NCBI RefSeq assembly: GCF_900186505.1
Contig: NZ_LT891969.1
Coordinates: 406,852-470,851, forward strand
Length of the DNA stretch: 64,000 bases
Source: Enorma phocaeensis
GTDB lineage: Bacteria > Actinomycetota > Coriobacteriia > Coriobacteriales > Coriobacteriaceae
Direction: 5' to 3'
Made by a program: the position numbers and the translations under genes. This document shows positions 8,647-17,350 of this stretch, one piece after another (within the stretch, counting starts at the first letter, position 1; each line of letters starts with the position of its first letter). The notes beneath the pieces are model-generated. The model saw only the letters and a program-made list of their open reading frames with translations, did not search any database and was not told the origin of the DNA.

Positions 8647-9558
8647 CTAGTCATCATCGAGGGAGCGCTTGATGCGGTCGCCTTCAGCGAGCAGCATGCG
8701 CAGCCGATCCTGGTCGCCTGCGGAAAGGGCGCTTCTATACCCATCGAGCGCATCAATGAGACCGGTGAGCTCGCTTATAAGGTTCTCCGCGTTCTCGCAC
8801 ATGAGTTCAGCCCACATCGTGGGGTTGAGGTGCGCCACGCGCGTGAGGTCTCGATAGCTTCCGGCGGAGAAGCCGTGGTGTCCCTGGGCGGTGGGGCTTT
8901 TGACGTAGGCGTTCGAGACGATGTGCGCGAGCTGGCTCGTGAAGGCGATCACGCGGTCGTGGTCCTCGGGGGTGGTCACGCTGAACGACCCGAAGCCCAA
9001 GGGGGAGAGTAGCGTGTGGGCGCGGTCAAGTAGCCTGAGCCGCTCGAGGTCACCAATCGCTGGCGGGACGAGAACCATGGGGGCGCCTTTGAAGAGATCG
9101 GCGCGTGCGTACGCGAAGCCTGAATGCTCGGTTCCCGCCATGGGGTGCGTTCCCAAGAATGCGAAGCCATGGTCTTGAGCGAGTTTGAAAGCCTCTGCGC
9201 ATACGGTCGATTTCACGCCGGCGGTATCGATGACGAGCGGACCGGTGCCCGCGGGGACATCGGAAGCTGCGGCAAGTGCCGCGGCGTGCTCCTTGAGCCA
9301 TGCGATGCAAGCGAGCGGATAGGCAGCAAGAACGACGATGTCGAGCTTGCCGAGGGCATCGTCGTCAAGCACGCCGGCGATCGTGTCCACGCGTGCGGCT
9401 TCTAAGATGTCCCCGTCGATGTCGAAGGCATAGACCTCAGCACCTGCTGCGCGGTACGCTCGAGCGAAGCTGCCCCCGATAAGGCCAAGTCCCACGATGC
9501 CTACATGAAGGCTGGGCGCAAGGCTCGCGTCTGCGCGCGCGTCCCCCGTTCCCATCAT
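8647..9558 (-). CDS. tyrA: Prephenate dehydrogenase
   Basis: A protein of 303 residues with an N-terminal Rossmann fold (VGIVGLGLIGGSFARA at about 18-33), AFDID, and the catalytic/substrate motif THPMAGTEHSGFAYA. The C-terminal part is the helical dimerisation domain; no ACT domain is seen. It oxidatively decarboxylates prephenate to 4-hydroxyphenylpyruvate for tyrosine. The start overlaps the aroF stop by four bases (ATGA); the second codon is also ATG. An arogenate-specific or dual-specific form cannot be excluded from sequence. Confidence 0.93.
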   Translation of the reverse strand: MMGTGDARADASLAPSLHVGIVGLGLIGGSFARAYRAAGAEVYAFDIDGDILEAARVDTIAGVLDDDALGKLDIVVLAAYPLACIAWLKEHAAALAAASDVPAGTGPLVIDTAGVKSTVCAEAFKLAQDHGFAFLGTHPMAGTEHSGFAYARADLFKGAPMVLVPPAIGDLERLRLLDRAHTLLSPLGFGSFSVTTPEDHDRVIAFTSQLAHIVSNAYVKSPTAQGHHGFSAGSYRDLTRVAHLNPTMWAELMCENAENLISELTGLIDALDGYRSALSAGDQDRLRMLLAEGDRIKRSLDDD

Positions 9559-10586
9559 CGAGTCGCCTCTTCAGATGCAGGCTGAATGGCATCGCGGATG
9601 AGGGCGATGCGACGCATCAGGTCATCGAACATGTCAGGGGTCAGCGCTTGAGCGCCATCGGACCATGCATGGCTTGGGTCGTCGTGAACCTCGATCTCCA
9701 GGCCGTCCGCGCCGGCAGCCGTCGCGGCGAGCGCCATGGGAGCGACGTAACGGGTGTAGCCGGTCGCATGGCTGGGGTCGGCGACCACAGGAAGATGCGA
9801 GAGGTAATGGAGCACGGGAACAGCATTCAGGTCGAAGGTGTTCCTCGTGCGCGTCTCGAACGTGCGAATGCCGCGCTCGCACAGTATCACGTTGTCGTTG
9901 CCCTCGCTCATGATGTACTCAGCAGCCATGAGGAGCTCATCGATGGTCCCCGACATTCCACGTTTGAGCAGCACGGGCGTTTTCGTTTTACCGACCTCTT
10001 TGAGCAGGGTGAAGTTCTGCGCATTGCGGGCGCCGATCTGCATGACGTCGATGCGCTTGTCGAGGAAGACCGGGATATCGCGTGCATCCATGATCTCGGT
10101 CACGATGGGCATGCCGAGCTCGGCGCGCGCTTCGCAGAGCAGGTCCAAGCCCGCAGGGCCCATGCCCTGGTAGGCGTAGGGGCTCGTTCGGGGCTTGTAG
10201 GCGCCACCGCGAAGCATGGTCGCACCGGCAGCATGAACGCGCCGTGCGATGCGGATGAGGTTCTCGCCCTCTACGGAGCACGGGCCGGCGATGACCTGGA
10301 AGTGCCCGCCGCCCAAGAGGACCCCGCCCCCGCAGTCGATGACGGAGTCTGCGGGGTGGAACTTTCGGTTCGCCTTCTTGAACGGCTCTGAGACACGCTG
10401 CACGCGCTCCACGATATCCATGCTTTCAAGCAGGAACGGATCGATCTTGGTTGTGTCGCCCACCAAGCCGATGATGAGTTCGTTCTCGCCTCGACTGATG
10501 TGCGCTTGCAGTCCTTTGCCTTCGATCCAGCTGGCAAGCTTCTTCACAGCCCTATCGTCGGCGCTGTTCTTGAGTATCGCGATCAT
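9555..10586 (-). CDS. aroF: 3-deoxy-7-phosphoheptulonate (DAHP) synthase, type I-beta
   Basis: A protein of 343 residues. Residues 1 to about 75 form a ferredoxin-like regulatory domain (MIAILKNSADDRAVKKLASW), followed by the (beta/alpha)8 catalytic domain with VIAGPCSVE, GAYKPRTSPYAYQG, IGARNAQNF, LLKRGMS, CERGIRTFE and DPSHATG. It condenses PEP with erythrose-4-phosphate, the entry step. In the related Thermotoga enzyme the N-terminal domain mediates tyrosine inhibition, so similar control is a reasonable inference. The ATG at 10586 has AGGAG five bases upstream; a longer in-frame start lacks one. It is the first gene of the operon. Only a weak -10 (TAAACT at 10628-10633, minus strand) is visible upstream. 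Confidence 0.95.
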   Translation of the reverse strand: MIAILKNSADDRAVKKLASWIEGKGLQAHISRGENELIIGLVGDTTKIDPFLLESMDIVERVQRVSEPFKKANRKFHPADSVIDCGGGVLLGGGHFQVIAGPCSVEGENLIRIARRVHAAGATMLRGGAYKPRTSPYAYQGMGPAGLDLLCEARAELGMPIVTEIMDARDIPVFLDKRIDVMQIGARNAQNFTLLKEVGKTKTPVLLKRGMSGTIDELLMAAEYIMSEGNDNVILCERGIRTFETRTRNTFDLNAVPVLHYLSHLPVVADPSHATGYTRYVAPMALAATAAGADGLEIEVHDDPSHAWSDGAQALTPDMFDDLMRRIALIRDAIQPASEEATR

Positions 10587-10694
10587 GTAGTCTCCTGCTA
10601 TCGTGCTGAAACGGTTCAAGTATTGAGAGTTTAGCGCACTTGTCCGCGCGCTTGGTCACGAACACCGGCCCAGCACGGCTTCGAAACAACATAA

Positions 10695-10724
10695 GAAAAA
10701 TCCGGGCTGCCGAGCAACCCGGAT
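10695..10724 (-). terminator. Rho-independent terminator of tRNA-Arg
   Basis: On the minus strand ATCCGGG and CCCGGAT form a 7-bp stem with an 11-nt loop, followed directly by TTTTTC. It lies just after the 3' end of tRNA-Arg and should isolate the tRNA transcript from the aro operon downstream. Confidence 0.85.
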
Positions 10725-10733
10725 GAAGCGTCT

Positions 10734-10810
10734 TGGTGTCCCATGCAGGATTCGAACCTGTGACCTTCTGCTCCGGAGGCAGACGCTCTAATCCACTGAG
10801 CTAATGGGAC
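10734..10810 (-). tRNA. tRNA-Arg (anticodon CCG)
   Basis: A complete cloverleaf on the minus strand: acceptor GTCCCAT paired with ATGGGAC, a D arm with TAGCTCAGTGGATTAGAGC, anticodon stem TCTGC/GGCAG around CTCCGGA (anticodon CCG, reading CGG), and a T arm with GGTTCGAATCC. The 3' CCA is encoded (10734-10736). It has its own promoter and terminator. Confidence 0.95.
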
Positions 10811-10823
10811 GTTGATGACAGCC

Positions 10824-10851
10824 ATTATACTCAAACAGGGCCGAGAAGCAA
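10824..10851 (-). promoter_or_regulatory. Sigma-70-type promoter of tRNA-Arg
   Basis: On the minus strand TTGCTT (10846-10851), a 16-bp spacer and a perfect TATAAT (10824-10829). Transcription would start a few bases before the tRNA 5' end. The strength fits a stable RNA gene. Confidence 0.85.
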
Positions 10852-11009
10852 CGGCAGCGATATCCGCTCGATGCGCGCGTTCGAAGACCATGGCCTCTTC
10901 TTGCTTGCCATGCTTGTTGCGCGGGCCGTCGAGGATAATTCGCGTACTTGCGTTCATGATCGTTTTTGTGGGTAAGCTTATGGGCGTTCAAAAACTGCAG
11001 GGAGGTTCG

Positions 11010-13907
11010 ATGACAGGGGATTGCGAGGCGGCTGACGTGTCCGGAGCGCACGGTGCCGTGGATTCGCCGTCGACGATGCATGGGTTGACATCCTCCGAGG
11101 TTGCCGAGCGCGTTGCCCAGGGGCGCGTCAACATCAACACCGAGCTCAAGACCAAATCGGTCAAGCAGCTCGTACTCGATAACTTGCTCACGCTCTTCAA
11201 CCTTATCAACTTGGTGCTTGCGTTGCTCGTGATCATCGCGGGCTCATTCAAGAACCTCACGTTCCTCGCAATCGTCGTGCTCAACACGGGCATTGGTATC
11301 GTGCAGGCTCTTCGCTCAAAGCGCATGGTGGATAAGCTGACGCTCCTTGCGACCAAGAAGGCGACGGCCTTGCGCGATGGGGTTGAAGTCGAGCTCGATC
11401 TTGACGACATCGTCATCGACGAGGTTGTCAAACTCGGTCGCGGCGACCAGGTGCCTGCGGATGCGGTCGTTATCAAGGGCGAGGCGCAGGTTAATGAAAG
11501 CCTGCTCACGGGAGAGAGCAACTTGATCAAGAAGGCTCCGGGCAGCGAGCTCATGAGCGGCAGCTTTCTCGATTCCGGTCTGGTCTATGCGCGAGTGGTC
11601 CATGTTGGTGCCGAGAACTACGTCGCCAAGATCAACAACGAGGCGAAGTACGTTAAAAAGGTAAACTCCGAGATCCTCAACACGCTGAACCTCATCGTCA
11701 AGTTCGCAAGCGTCATCATGCTTCCTCTGGGAATCGCCCTGTTCATATCGAGTGTGAGCGAGAGCTATGCCGTTTGGGAGGCGACATCGACCGATCCCTC
11801 TGTGGGAATGTTCTCATGGATGTTCTCCGGCCCGGAAGCGTGGGGAGCCGTATCGGCGGCGATCCTCTCCACGGTGGGTGCGCTTTTGGGGATGATCCCA
11901 CAGGGCCTTGTGCTGCTCACCTCATCGGTGCTCGCCATCTCCACCATTCGGCTCGCCCGCAGAAACGTCCTTGCCCAGCAGCTCTACTGCATCGAGACAC
12001 TGGCACGCGTCGATGTGCTCTGCCTCGATAAGACCGGCACGATAACGTCTGGTCGAATGGAGGTGGAGGGTAGCTATCCGCTGCCTATCGAGGGGCCTGC
12101 AGCGGACATCGCGCTGCCCGCCGAGGTCGCTCTGGTCGATTTCGCGCTCGCCAACATCGCACGGGCAACATCCGAAGATGCGAACGAGACCTGCAAGGCT
12201 CTGCTCGACCGGTATGAGGCTTCGAACGTGCCGATAAGCGCGCCCGTTCGCGTCGTACCGTTCTCATCCGCGAAGAAGTGGAGCGGTGCGGTATTTGCAG
12301 AGGGCGCCTTTGTGATGGGGGCGGCGCAGTTCGTTCTCGACCACGAGACGTTCCGGCAGGTGGAGGATCGCGTCGCCGAGCTGGCGAGCACCTGCCGCGT
12401 GCTCGTCGTCGCGCTCGTGGACGGCTTCGATGAGGACGGCAACATGTTGGGCGCTGCCCGGCCGCTGGGCTTCGTGACCATCCGCGACGAGATCCGCACT
12501 TCCGCTGCTGAGACCATCGGTTACTTCAACGAGCAGGGCGTTATCCTGAACGTCATCTCGGGCGACGACCCGCGAACGGTATCCTCTATCGCGAAAGTCG
12601 TAGGCATTCCCGGTGCCGACGCCTTCGTTGACGCGACGACGCTTGACACGCCTGGGAAGATCGACGCGGCCATCGATCGATATCACGTGTTCGGGCGCGT
12701 GACCCCGCAGCAGAAACGAGAGCTCGTCCAGGCGCTTCAGCGCCGCGGCCATACCGTTGCCATGACAGGCGATGGCGTAAACGACGTCCTCGCGCTCAAG
12801 GAAGCGGATTGCTCGGTTGCGATGGCGGCTGGTTCGGACGCGGCGCGCAACGTGGCGGAACTCGTGCTCGTGGATAACGATTTCGCGAGCATGTCCGCTG
12901 TCGTGGCGGAGGGGCGCCGCTCCATCAACAACCTTCAGCGCTCTGCAGCGCTGTTCCTAACCAAGACCCTCTTCTCCATGGGTCTTGCCGCGATCTGCAT
13001 CGCGTTTCCACCGTATCCATTCCAGCCTATACAGATGACGCTCATAAACTTCTTCTGCATCGGCTACCCCGGTTTCGTGCTCGGACTCGAGGCCAACCGC
13101 GCGCGCGTCGAGGGCAGTTTTCTCGTCAACGTCGTCAAGCGCGCGTTCCCTGCGTCTGTCTCAGTCATCGTCGGAGCCTGCCTGTGCATGCTTGCAAGCT
13201 CGCTGCTCGCGTTCGATGTTTCAACGCTTTCCACGATGTGCCTCGTTTCGACAGCGAGTGTTGGGTGCTGCCTCATTTGGCGAATCTCACAGCCGTTCAC
13301 GATAGTGCGCGCCTTGCTCTTCGCCTCCATCATCGGAGGGCTCGCGATCGGCATCATCGGATTTCCCGATTTCTTCTCGATCGCGTACATGGGGTGGGGG
13401 CTGGCCATGCTGCTCGCGGTCATTTCGCTCGCTTGCTGTGCCGTGTTCTTCCGGCTTGCTCGATTGATGGATTCCCGCGCGCCCCGAACGACGCGTCTTG
13501 CATCGGGCTTTGGCCGCGGGGTTCGCGTATCTTTGGGGCGCAAGGGCTCCAAAAGGCGCGTTTCCTCCACGGGATCTTCGGCAAGAAGGGCCGTGAACGC
13601 AGTGAGGGCGCGCATCCAGAGGCAACCCGACCGAACCATGGACGCGGACAACGCAGCGGTTGCTCCGGCATCCACGCGTTCTTTCGACGAGCCCTCGGTG
13701 AATACGGACCCTGCTGTTGATGCGCCTCAGGCACGGGATACGAAGTCGGGTGTCCGAAGGTCAGCCCCATCGACGGGGCATGGCATCGACGGTTCGGGCG
13801 CTCGATCGGTGCGAACGGTAACGAAGTCAACGGGCGGGATCACGATGCGCATGCCGCGGCGCCCTCGTGCGCGCTCGAGCGGAATCGGCGAATCGCGTGA
13901 TGGATAG
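11010..13907 (+). CDS. P-type cation-transporting ATPase with long basic C-terminal tail
   Basis: A protein of 965 residues from the ATG at 11010, which has GGGAGG four bases upstream. The P-type core is complete: TGES at about 167-170, the phosphorylated Asp340 in DKTGTITSG, GDGVND at about 587-592, and pairs of membrane helices before, between and after these. Overall pattern resembles the CtpE/MgtA-like group in actinobacteria (Ca2+ or Mg2+ export/import), but the ion cannot be fixed by inspection. Residues from about 822 onward are a 140-residue Arg/Ser/Pro-rich cytoplasmic tail outside the usual family length. It is monocistronic and divergent from tRNA-Arg. Confidence 0.9.
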   Translation: MTGDCEAADVSGAHGAVDSPSTMHGLTSSEVAERVAQGRVNINTELKTKSVKQLVLDNLLTLFNLINLVLALLVIIAGSFKNLTFLAIVVLNTGIGIVQALRSKRMVDKLTLLATKKATALRDGVEVELDLDDIVIDEVVKLGRGDQVPADAVVIKGEAQVNESLLTGESNLIKKAPGSELMSGSFLDSGLVYARVVHVGAENYVAKINNEAKYVKKVNSEILNTLNLIVKFASVIMLPLGIALFISSVSESYAVWEATSTDPSVGMFSWMFSGPEAWGAVSAAILSTVGALLGMIPQGLVLLTSSVLAISTIRLARRNVLAQQLYCIETLARVDVLCLDKTGTITSGRMEVEGSYPLPIEGPAADIALPAEVALVDFALANIARATSEDANETCKALLDRYEASNVPISAPVRVVPFSSAKKWSGAVFAEGAFVMGAAQFVLDHETFRQVEDRVAELASTCRVLVVALVDGFDEDGNMLGAARPLGFVTIRDEIRTSAAETIGYFNEQGVILNVISGDDPRTVSSIAKVVGIPGADAFVDATTLDTPGKIDAAIDRYHVFGRVTPQQKRELVQALQRRGHTVAMTGDGVNDVLALKEADCSVAMAAGSDAARNVAELVLVDNDFASMSAVVAEGRRSINNLQRSAALFLTKTLFSMGLAAICIAFPPYPFQPIQMTLINFFCIGYPGFVLGLEANRARVEGSFLVNVVKRAFPASVSVIVGACLCMLASSLLAFDVSTLSTMCLVSTASVGCCLIWRISQPFTIVRALLFASIIGGLAIGIIGFPDFFSIAYMGWGLAMLLAVISLACCAVFFRLARLMDSRAPRTTRLASGFGRGVRVSLGRKGSKRRVSSTGSSARRAVNAVRARIQRQPDRTMDADNAAVAPASTRSFDEPSVNTDPAVDAPQARDTKSGVRRSAPSTGHGIDGSGARSVRTVTKSTGGITMRMPRRPRARSSGIGESRDG

Positions 13908-14045
13908 GCATCTTTCGCGTCCCGTCGTCTTGGTCGGCATTCTGATGCCGAGTTCCATTACGGTTGCTTGGTCTAGGTGGTATCCTACCGTCAGCGTTAG
14001 GCTCGTCGACCGCCGGGTGCATATATGTAGCGAGAAAGGCAAGTT

Positions 14046-15149
14046 GTGATCTGCCCCCAGTGCCTAAAAACCATTGATGACCATGCGGCCGTGTGCCCTC
14101 ATTGCCACGCCTATGTTCAAGCTGCTCCCGCGCGGAAGAGCTACGTGTTCTGCGAGGGGTGCGGTGCCAGGCTTTCAGCAAGCGATCGAACCTGTCCAAA
14201 GTGCGGGCGGCCTGCTCCGGGGATCCTCTCGACCGATGCGGCTGCCTCTGATCTTGCTGCTGGCAAAACCGCGAGCTTTCCTAAGCTGACCGATGTCATG
14301 CTCGAAGGGGCCCGTTCGGGCAGAAGTGCCAGGTCTAGCTCGGTACAAGACGTTCTCTCGGAGTCGCTCGACCCTTCGGCCACCAACATCCTCGACCGCA
14401 GCGAGCTCGACAGGAAATCCAAGAAGCGCAATCCCAATCGTGCCGAGGATCCCTATCATCCACGAAAGATCGTCTCGCGCAGGATGCTTCTCGCCTTCAG
14501 CGCCATGGTTGTCGTCGCCTGCGCCATCGCGTTCGTTTGGTTCGATCCTCTCGGCGTGATGCCGGGCTTTTACCAGAGCGTGAGAACTTCCGCCCAAGAG
14601 TCGTTCCCGAGCCGCGAAGGCATGGGGGGCGCCGAGCAGCTGGCGGAAGACGCAGAGTCCGATACCCAGGATGAGGGATCCCAGACGCTTGAAGACCAGA
14701 CGCTCTCTGATGAGGCCGCCCTCGCGGAGCTAACCGACCTCTATGAGCGCGTGGTCGCGGTCAACGAAGGCGACGCCTTCGCCGATGCCATCGATTCGTT
14801 CAACGGCTGGTACATGGCATCGAGCCTTCAGAAGCGCCAGGATGCATCGCGTGGAGCCTATGAGGTCCGCGATGAGCTGCAAGGCATTATCGATGAGCTC
14901 GATGCGCTAAGGCTTATGGAGGGCTCTCCGTATGAGGCCGATCGCGATAACGTACGGCAGCTTGCTCAGTGGATGTACGAGCGCATCGATGCGATCTGCG
15001 CTTCCTGGGATGTGTCGTTGGGCTATCCAGATGGGGAGTCCATGGGACAGCATCAAGATGAGATTCTCGCTCCCATGCGCGAAGCGGGTTCGAGCGCTTT
15101 GAACAGCTATTACGAGCATGTGACGGAATGGCGGCCCCAGGAGCACTGA
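14046..15149 (+). CDS. Zinc-ribbon, single-pass membrane protein of unknown function
   Basis: A protein of 367 residues from a GTG start (GAAAGG six bases upstream). The N-terminus carries two zinc ribbons: CPQC/CPHC at residues 3-20 and CEGC/CPKC at about 36-54. A Ser-rich, charged linker follows, then one hydrophobic segment (MLLAFSAMVVVACAIAFVWF, about 145-165) and an extracytoplasmic helical domain rich in Glu/Asp. Family and function are not recognised beyond the general zinc-ribbon membrane protein type. A regulatory or sensing role is only a guess. Confidence 0.75.
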   Translation: MICPQCLKTIDDHAAVCPHCHAYVQAAPARKSYVFCEGCGARLSASDRTCPKCGRPAPGILSTDAAASDLAAGKTASFPKLTDVMLEGARSGRSARSSSVQDVLSESLDPSATNILDRSELDRKSKKRNPNRAEDPYHPRKIVSRRMLLAFSAMVVVACAIAFVWFDPLGVMPGFYQSVRTSAQESFPSREGMGGAEQLAEDAESDTQDEGSQTLEDQTLSDEAALAELTDLYERVVAVNEGDAFADAIDSFNGWYMASSLQKRQDASRGAYEVRDELQGIIDELDALRLMEGSPYEADRDNVRQLAQWMYERIDAICASWDVSLGYPDGESMGQHQDEILAPMREAGSSALNSYYEHVTEWRPQEH

Positions 15150-15274
15150 ATCGGTGCGCGCCTTGAGGGCTAGGGGGTTAAGAATTGGCCCTTCTACATG
15201 CCGAATTCGTGAATGCCCACGGTTATTGCTAGAATTGGGACGATTGATGAGATTGTGCCGTGGGAAGGATTGCC

Positions 15275-15838
15275 ATGTTCGGTTTTGCCAGGCCTGAGCT
15301 TCATACCCCCGCTTACGATGTAGCCGGCGACGAGGTTGCCATCATCGAGACTTCGAAGGGCTCCATCCGCGTTGCCCTGGATGGAGCGGGCGCCCCTATT
15401 CACGTCGGTAACTTCTGCGAACTAGCCACCATGGGCTTCTATGATGGCCTTAAGTTCCATCGCTATGTACCCGGCTTTGTCATCCAGGGCGGCGACCCCA
15501 ACACGCGGGATATGACGGGCGCCGATGTCGCGGCCGGCAAGCCCGGTCCCGACGGCATGCCTGGTACGGGAGGTCCCGGCTGGCGCATCAAGGCCGAGTT
15601 CGCTACCAATCCGCGCAACAGCCATGTAGACGGAGCGCTTGCTATGGCCCGCTCCCAAGATCCGGATTCCGCGGGGTCGCAGTTCTACTTCTGCCTTGGT
15701 CCCCAGCACAACCTAGATTCGGGTTACACGGTCTTCGGCACGACGCTCGAAGGCCTCGATGTCATCGCCGCGCTCCGTGCAGGCGACGAGATCAAACACG
15801 TCGAGATCATCCATGACGTTCCGCGAGCGGGGGAGTAA
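15275..15838 (+). CDS. Cyclophilin-type peptidyl-prolyl cis-trans isomerase
   Basis: A protein of 187 residues with the cyclophilin core FHRYVPGFVIQGGDP, the QFYFCLG strand, and the GYTVFGTTLEGLDVI end motif. The conserved Arg of FHR and Phe/Gln of the active site are present; the usual Trp near the C-terminus is not obvious. No signal peptide is seen, so it should be cytoplasmic and assist folding at proline bonds. ATG at 15275 has GGAAGG six bases upstream. The next gene begins two bases after its stop, so the two are probably cotranscribed. Confidence 0.92.
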   Translation: MFGFARPELHTPAYDVAGDEVAIIETSKGSIRVALDGAGAPIHVGNFCELATMGFYDGLKFHRYVPGFVIQGGDPNTRDMTGADVAAGKPGPDGMPGTGGPGWRIKAEFATNPRNSHVDGALAMARSQDPDSAGSQFYFCLGPQHNLDSGYTVFGTTLEGLDVIAALRAGDEIKHVEIIHDVPRAGE

Positions 15839-15840
15839 CC

Positions 15841-17241
15841 GTGAATTCTCAGCTTTTCGAGCAGGCACGTTCCGCATATCGTGCCGGTGACTATTCGACC
15901 GCTGTCCAGTTCTTTGCGGCATGCAAGGATGATTCCGAGGTCGCTGGCGAGGTCGACCACCTTAGGGGCAATGCCCTCATGAGGCTCGGCATGGTCCGCG
16001 AGGCGGCAAACGCTTATGAGCTGGCGTTGCGCGATACCGCGTACGGCAAGCGCGGCGCGCTGCTCACCAACCGCGGCAAGGCACTTTCGGCTGTCGGCGA
16101 TGCAGATGGCGCCATCTCTTGCTTTATCGAGGCGACCCAGGATAATTCCTACTCCACGCCCTACAAGGCCTATCTGGGTCTTGGGCGCGCGCTCCTCTCC
16201 GAGGATCGCGTCGCCGAGGCCGGTACGGCTTTCCGCCAGGCCGCCATCGATGGTGCAAATCCGGCTCCGGCCTCTGCCCTCGGTCAGCTCGGCGCATGCT
16301 TCGTTAAGCTCGGGCGTCCGGCTGATGCCATCGAGTCGTATCGTACCGCGCTCGATTTCGCCGGCCCACGCGATGACACGCGCTCTCTCAACGCGGGTCT
16401 TGGCTGCGCATATAGCGCGAGCGGGCGACATACCGAAGCCGTCGAAGCCTTCCGCGTCGCTACGGCGGACGGCATCTACCAGCTCACCCCCGCTGAGGCT
16501 GATGCGCAGGCCGCGTCGCAGGACGCGCTCGACGCCGCTTCTGCTCAGAATGCCATGGCTCCTGTGGGCACCCAGCAGGTCGGGGCTCTCGATCCGCTCG
16601 ATCCGCTCGGAAAGTCGGGGCAGTTCATGCCCGATCCCTCTGACACGGGCTTCTTCACCCTCACCGAATCAGAGATGATCCAGCAGGACCGCCAGAACAT
16701 GAAGATCCGCCGCAGGCATCGTCACACGGGCCTTAAGGTCTTCCTTGTCATCCTGCTCTTGCTCGTGATCGCTGCTGGCGGCCTTGCATTCGCCTATACG
16801 CGAGGGTTCGGCTTGCCCTCGCAACAGGATGCCCTTACGGGCCTCTTCAACGCTGTTACCGATGGCGGAGACACGGGACAGTATCTAGCCCCCGGTCTTT
16901 CCGATAGCGCGCGCTCCTCGATCGTGGCCTCCATCCCCGAGGATGCGACGCCTACCATCACCAACATGGACCAGTCCATGACGGAGTCCACGGCGCTTGT
17001 CACCGTAGAGCTGCCGCGCGGCGGCCAGCCCACGTACGAGGTCACCTTCGTACGCAACGCGAATCATATCGGATGGGCGGTGAGCTCCATCACCATGCAG
17101 TTCGATTCCTCGGATGAGCAGCCTGTTGACGGTGACGCCTCCTCCACGACGACAACTGATGGCGCCGATGCCGCTAGCCAGGATCAGGCTGCCACCGACA
17201 CCGCCGAGGAGCCCGTCTCCGAGGATGCGCCGGTGGAGTAG
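15841..17241 (+). CDS. TPR-repeat membrane protein next to mreB
   Basis: A protein of 466 residues (GTG start). Residues 1 to about 210 contain five to six tetratricopeptide-like helical repeats (AYRAGDYSTAVQFFAA, NALMRLGMVREAANAYELAL, KALSAVGDADGAISCFIEA and so on). A short linker and a basic stretch (RRRHRH) precede one membrane helix (about 300-322), then about 140 extracytoplasmic residues ending in a Thr/Asp-rich tail. TPRs would face the cytoplasm. It lies 110 bases upstream of mreB, separated by a strong hairpin, so a link to the elongation machinery is possible but unproven. No specific family recognised. Confidence 0.8.
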   Translation: MNSQLFEQARSAYRAGDYSTAVQFFAACKDDSEVAGEVDHLRGNALMRLGMVREAANAYELALRDTAYGKRGALLTNRGKALSAVGDADGAISCFIEATQDNSYSTPYKAYLGLGRALLSEDRVAEAGTAFRQAAIDGANPAPASALGQLGACFVKLGRPADAIESYRTALDFAGPRDDTRSLNAGLGCAYSASGRHTEAVEAFRVATADGIYQLTPAEADAQAASQDALDAASAQNAMAPVGTQQVGALDPLDPLGKSGQFMPDPSDTGFFTLTESEMIQQDRQNMKIRRRHRHTGLKVFLVILLLLVIAAGGLAFAYTRGFGLPSQQDALTGLFNAVTDGGDTGQYLAPGLSDSARSSIVASIPEDATPTITNMDQSMTESTALVTVELPRGGQPTYEVTFVRNANHIGWAVSSITMQFDSSDEQPVDGDASSTTTTDGADAASQDQAATDTAEEPVSEDAPVE

Positions 17242-17253
17242 CTTGTGTTATTT

Positions 17254-17296
17254 GCACAGAGCGGCGGCAGGAGATGTACAGGCCGCCGCCCTGTGC
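17254..17296 (+). terminator. Strong hairpin between the TPR gene and mreB
   Basis: GCACAG and GCGGCGGC pair with GCCGCCGC and CTGTGC (14 bp in two segments with a single A/C mismatch) around a 13-nt loop. No T run follows, so it is not a textbook terminator; it may stop transcription with a factor, protect a 3' end, or attenuate read-through into mreB. Confidence 0.55.
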
Positions 17297-17350
17297 TCTA
17301 CACTAGCTTGCTAGCACAACGCCTCCTCTTTCGATTTTTCTGGAGCTACC

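Noticed and set aside
10930..10985. Promoter TTGCGT...TAAGCT for the P-type ATPase
   Set aside because: Spacing is 19 bp and both boxes are poor; not distinct enough to list.
13908..14045. Promoter TATCCT with TTACGG before the zinc-ribbon gene
   Set aside because: Spacing is right (17 bp), but the -35 matches the consensus at only two positions.
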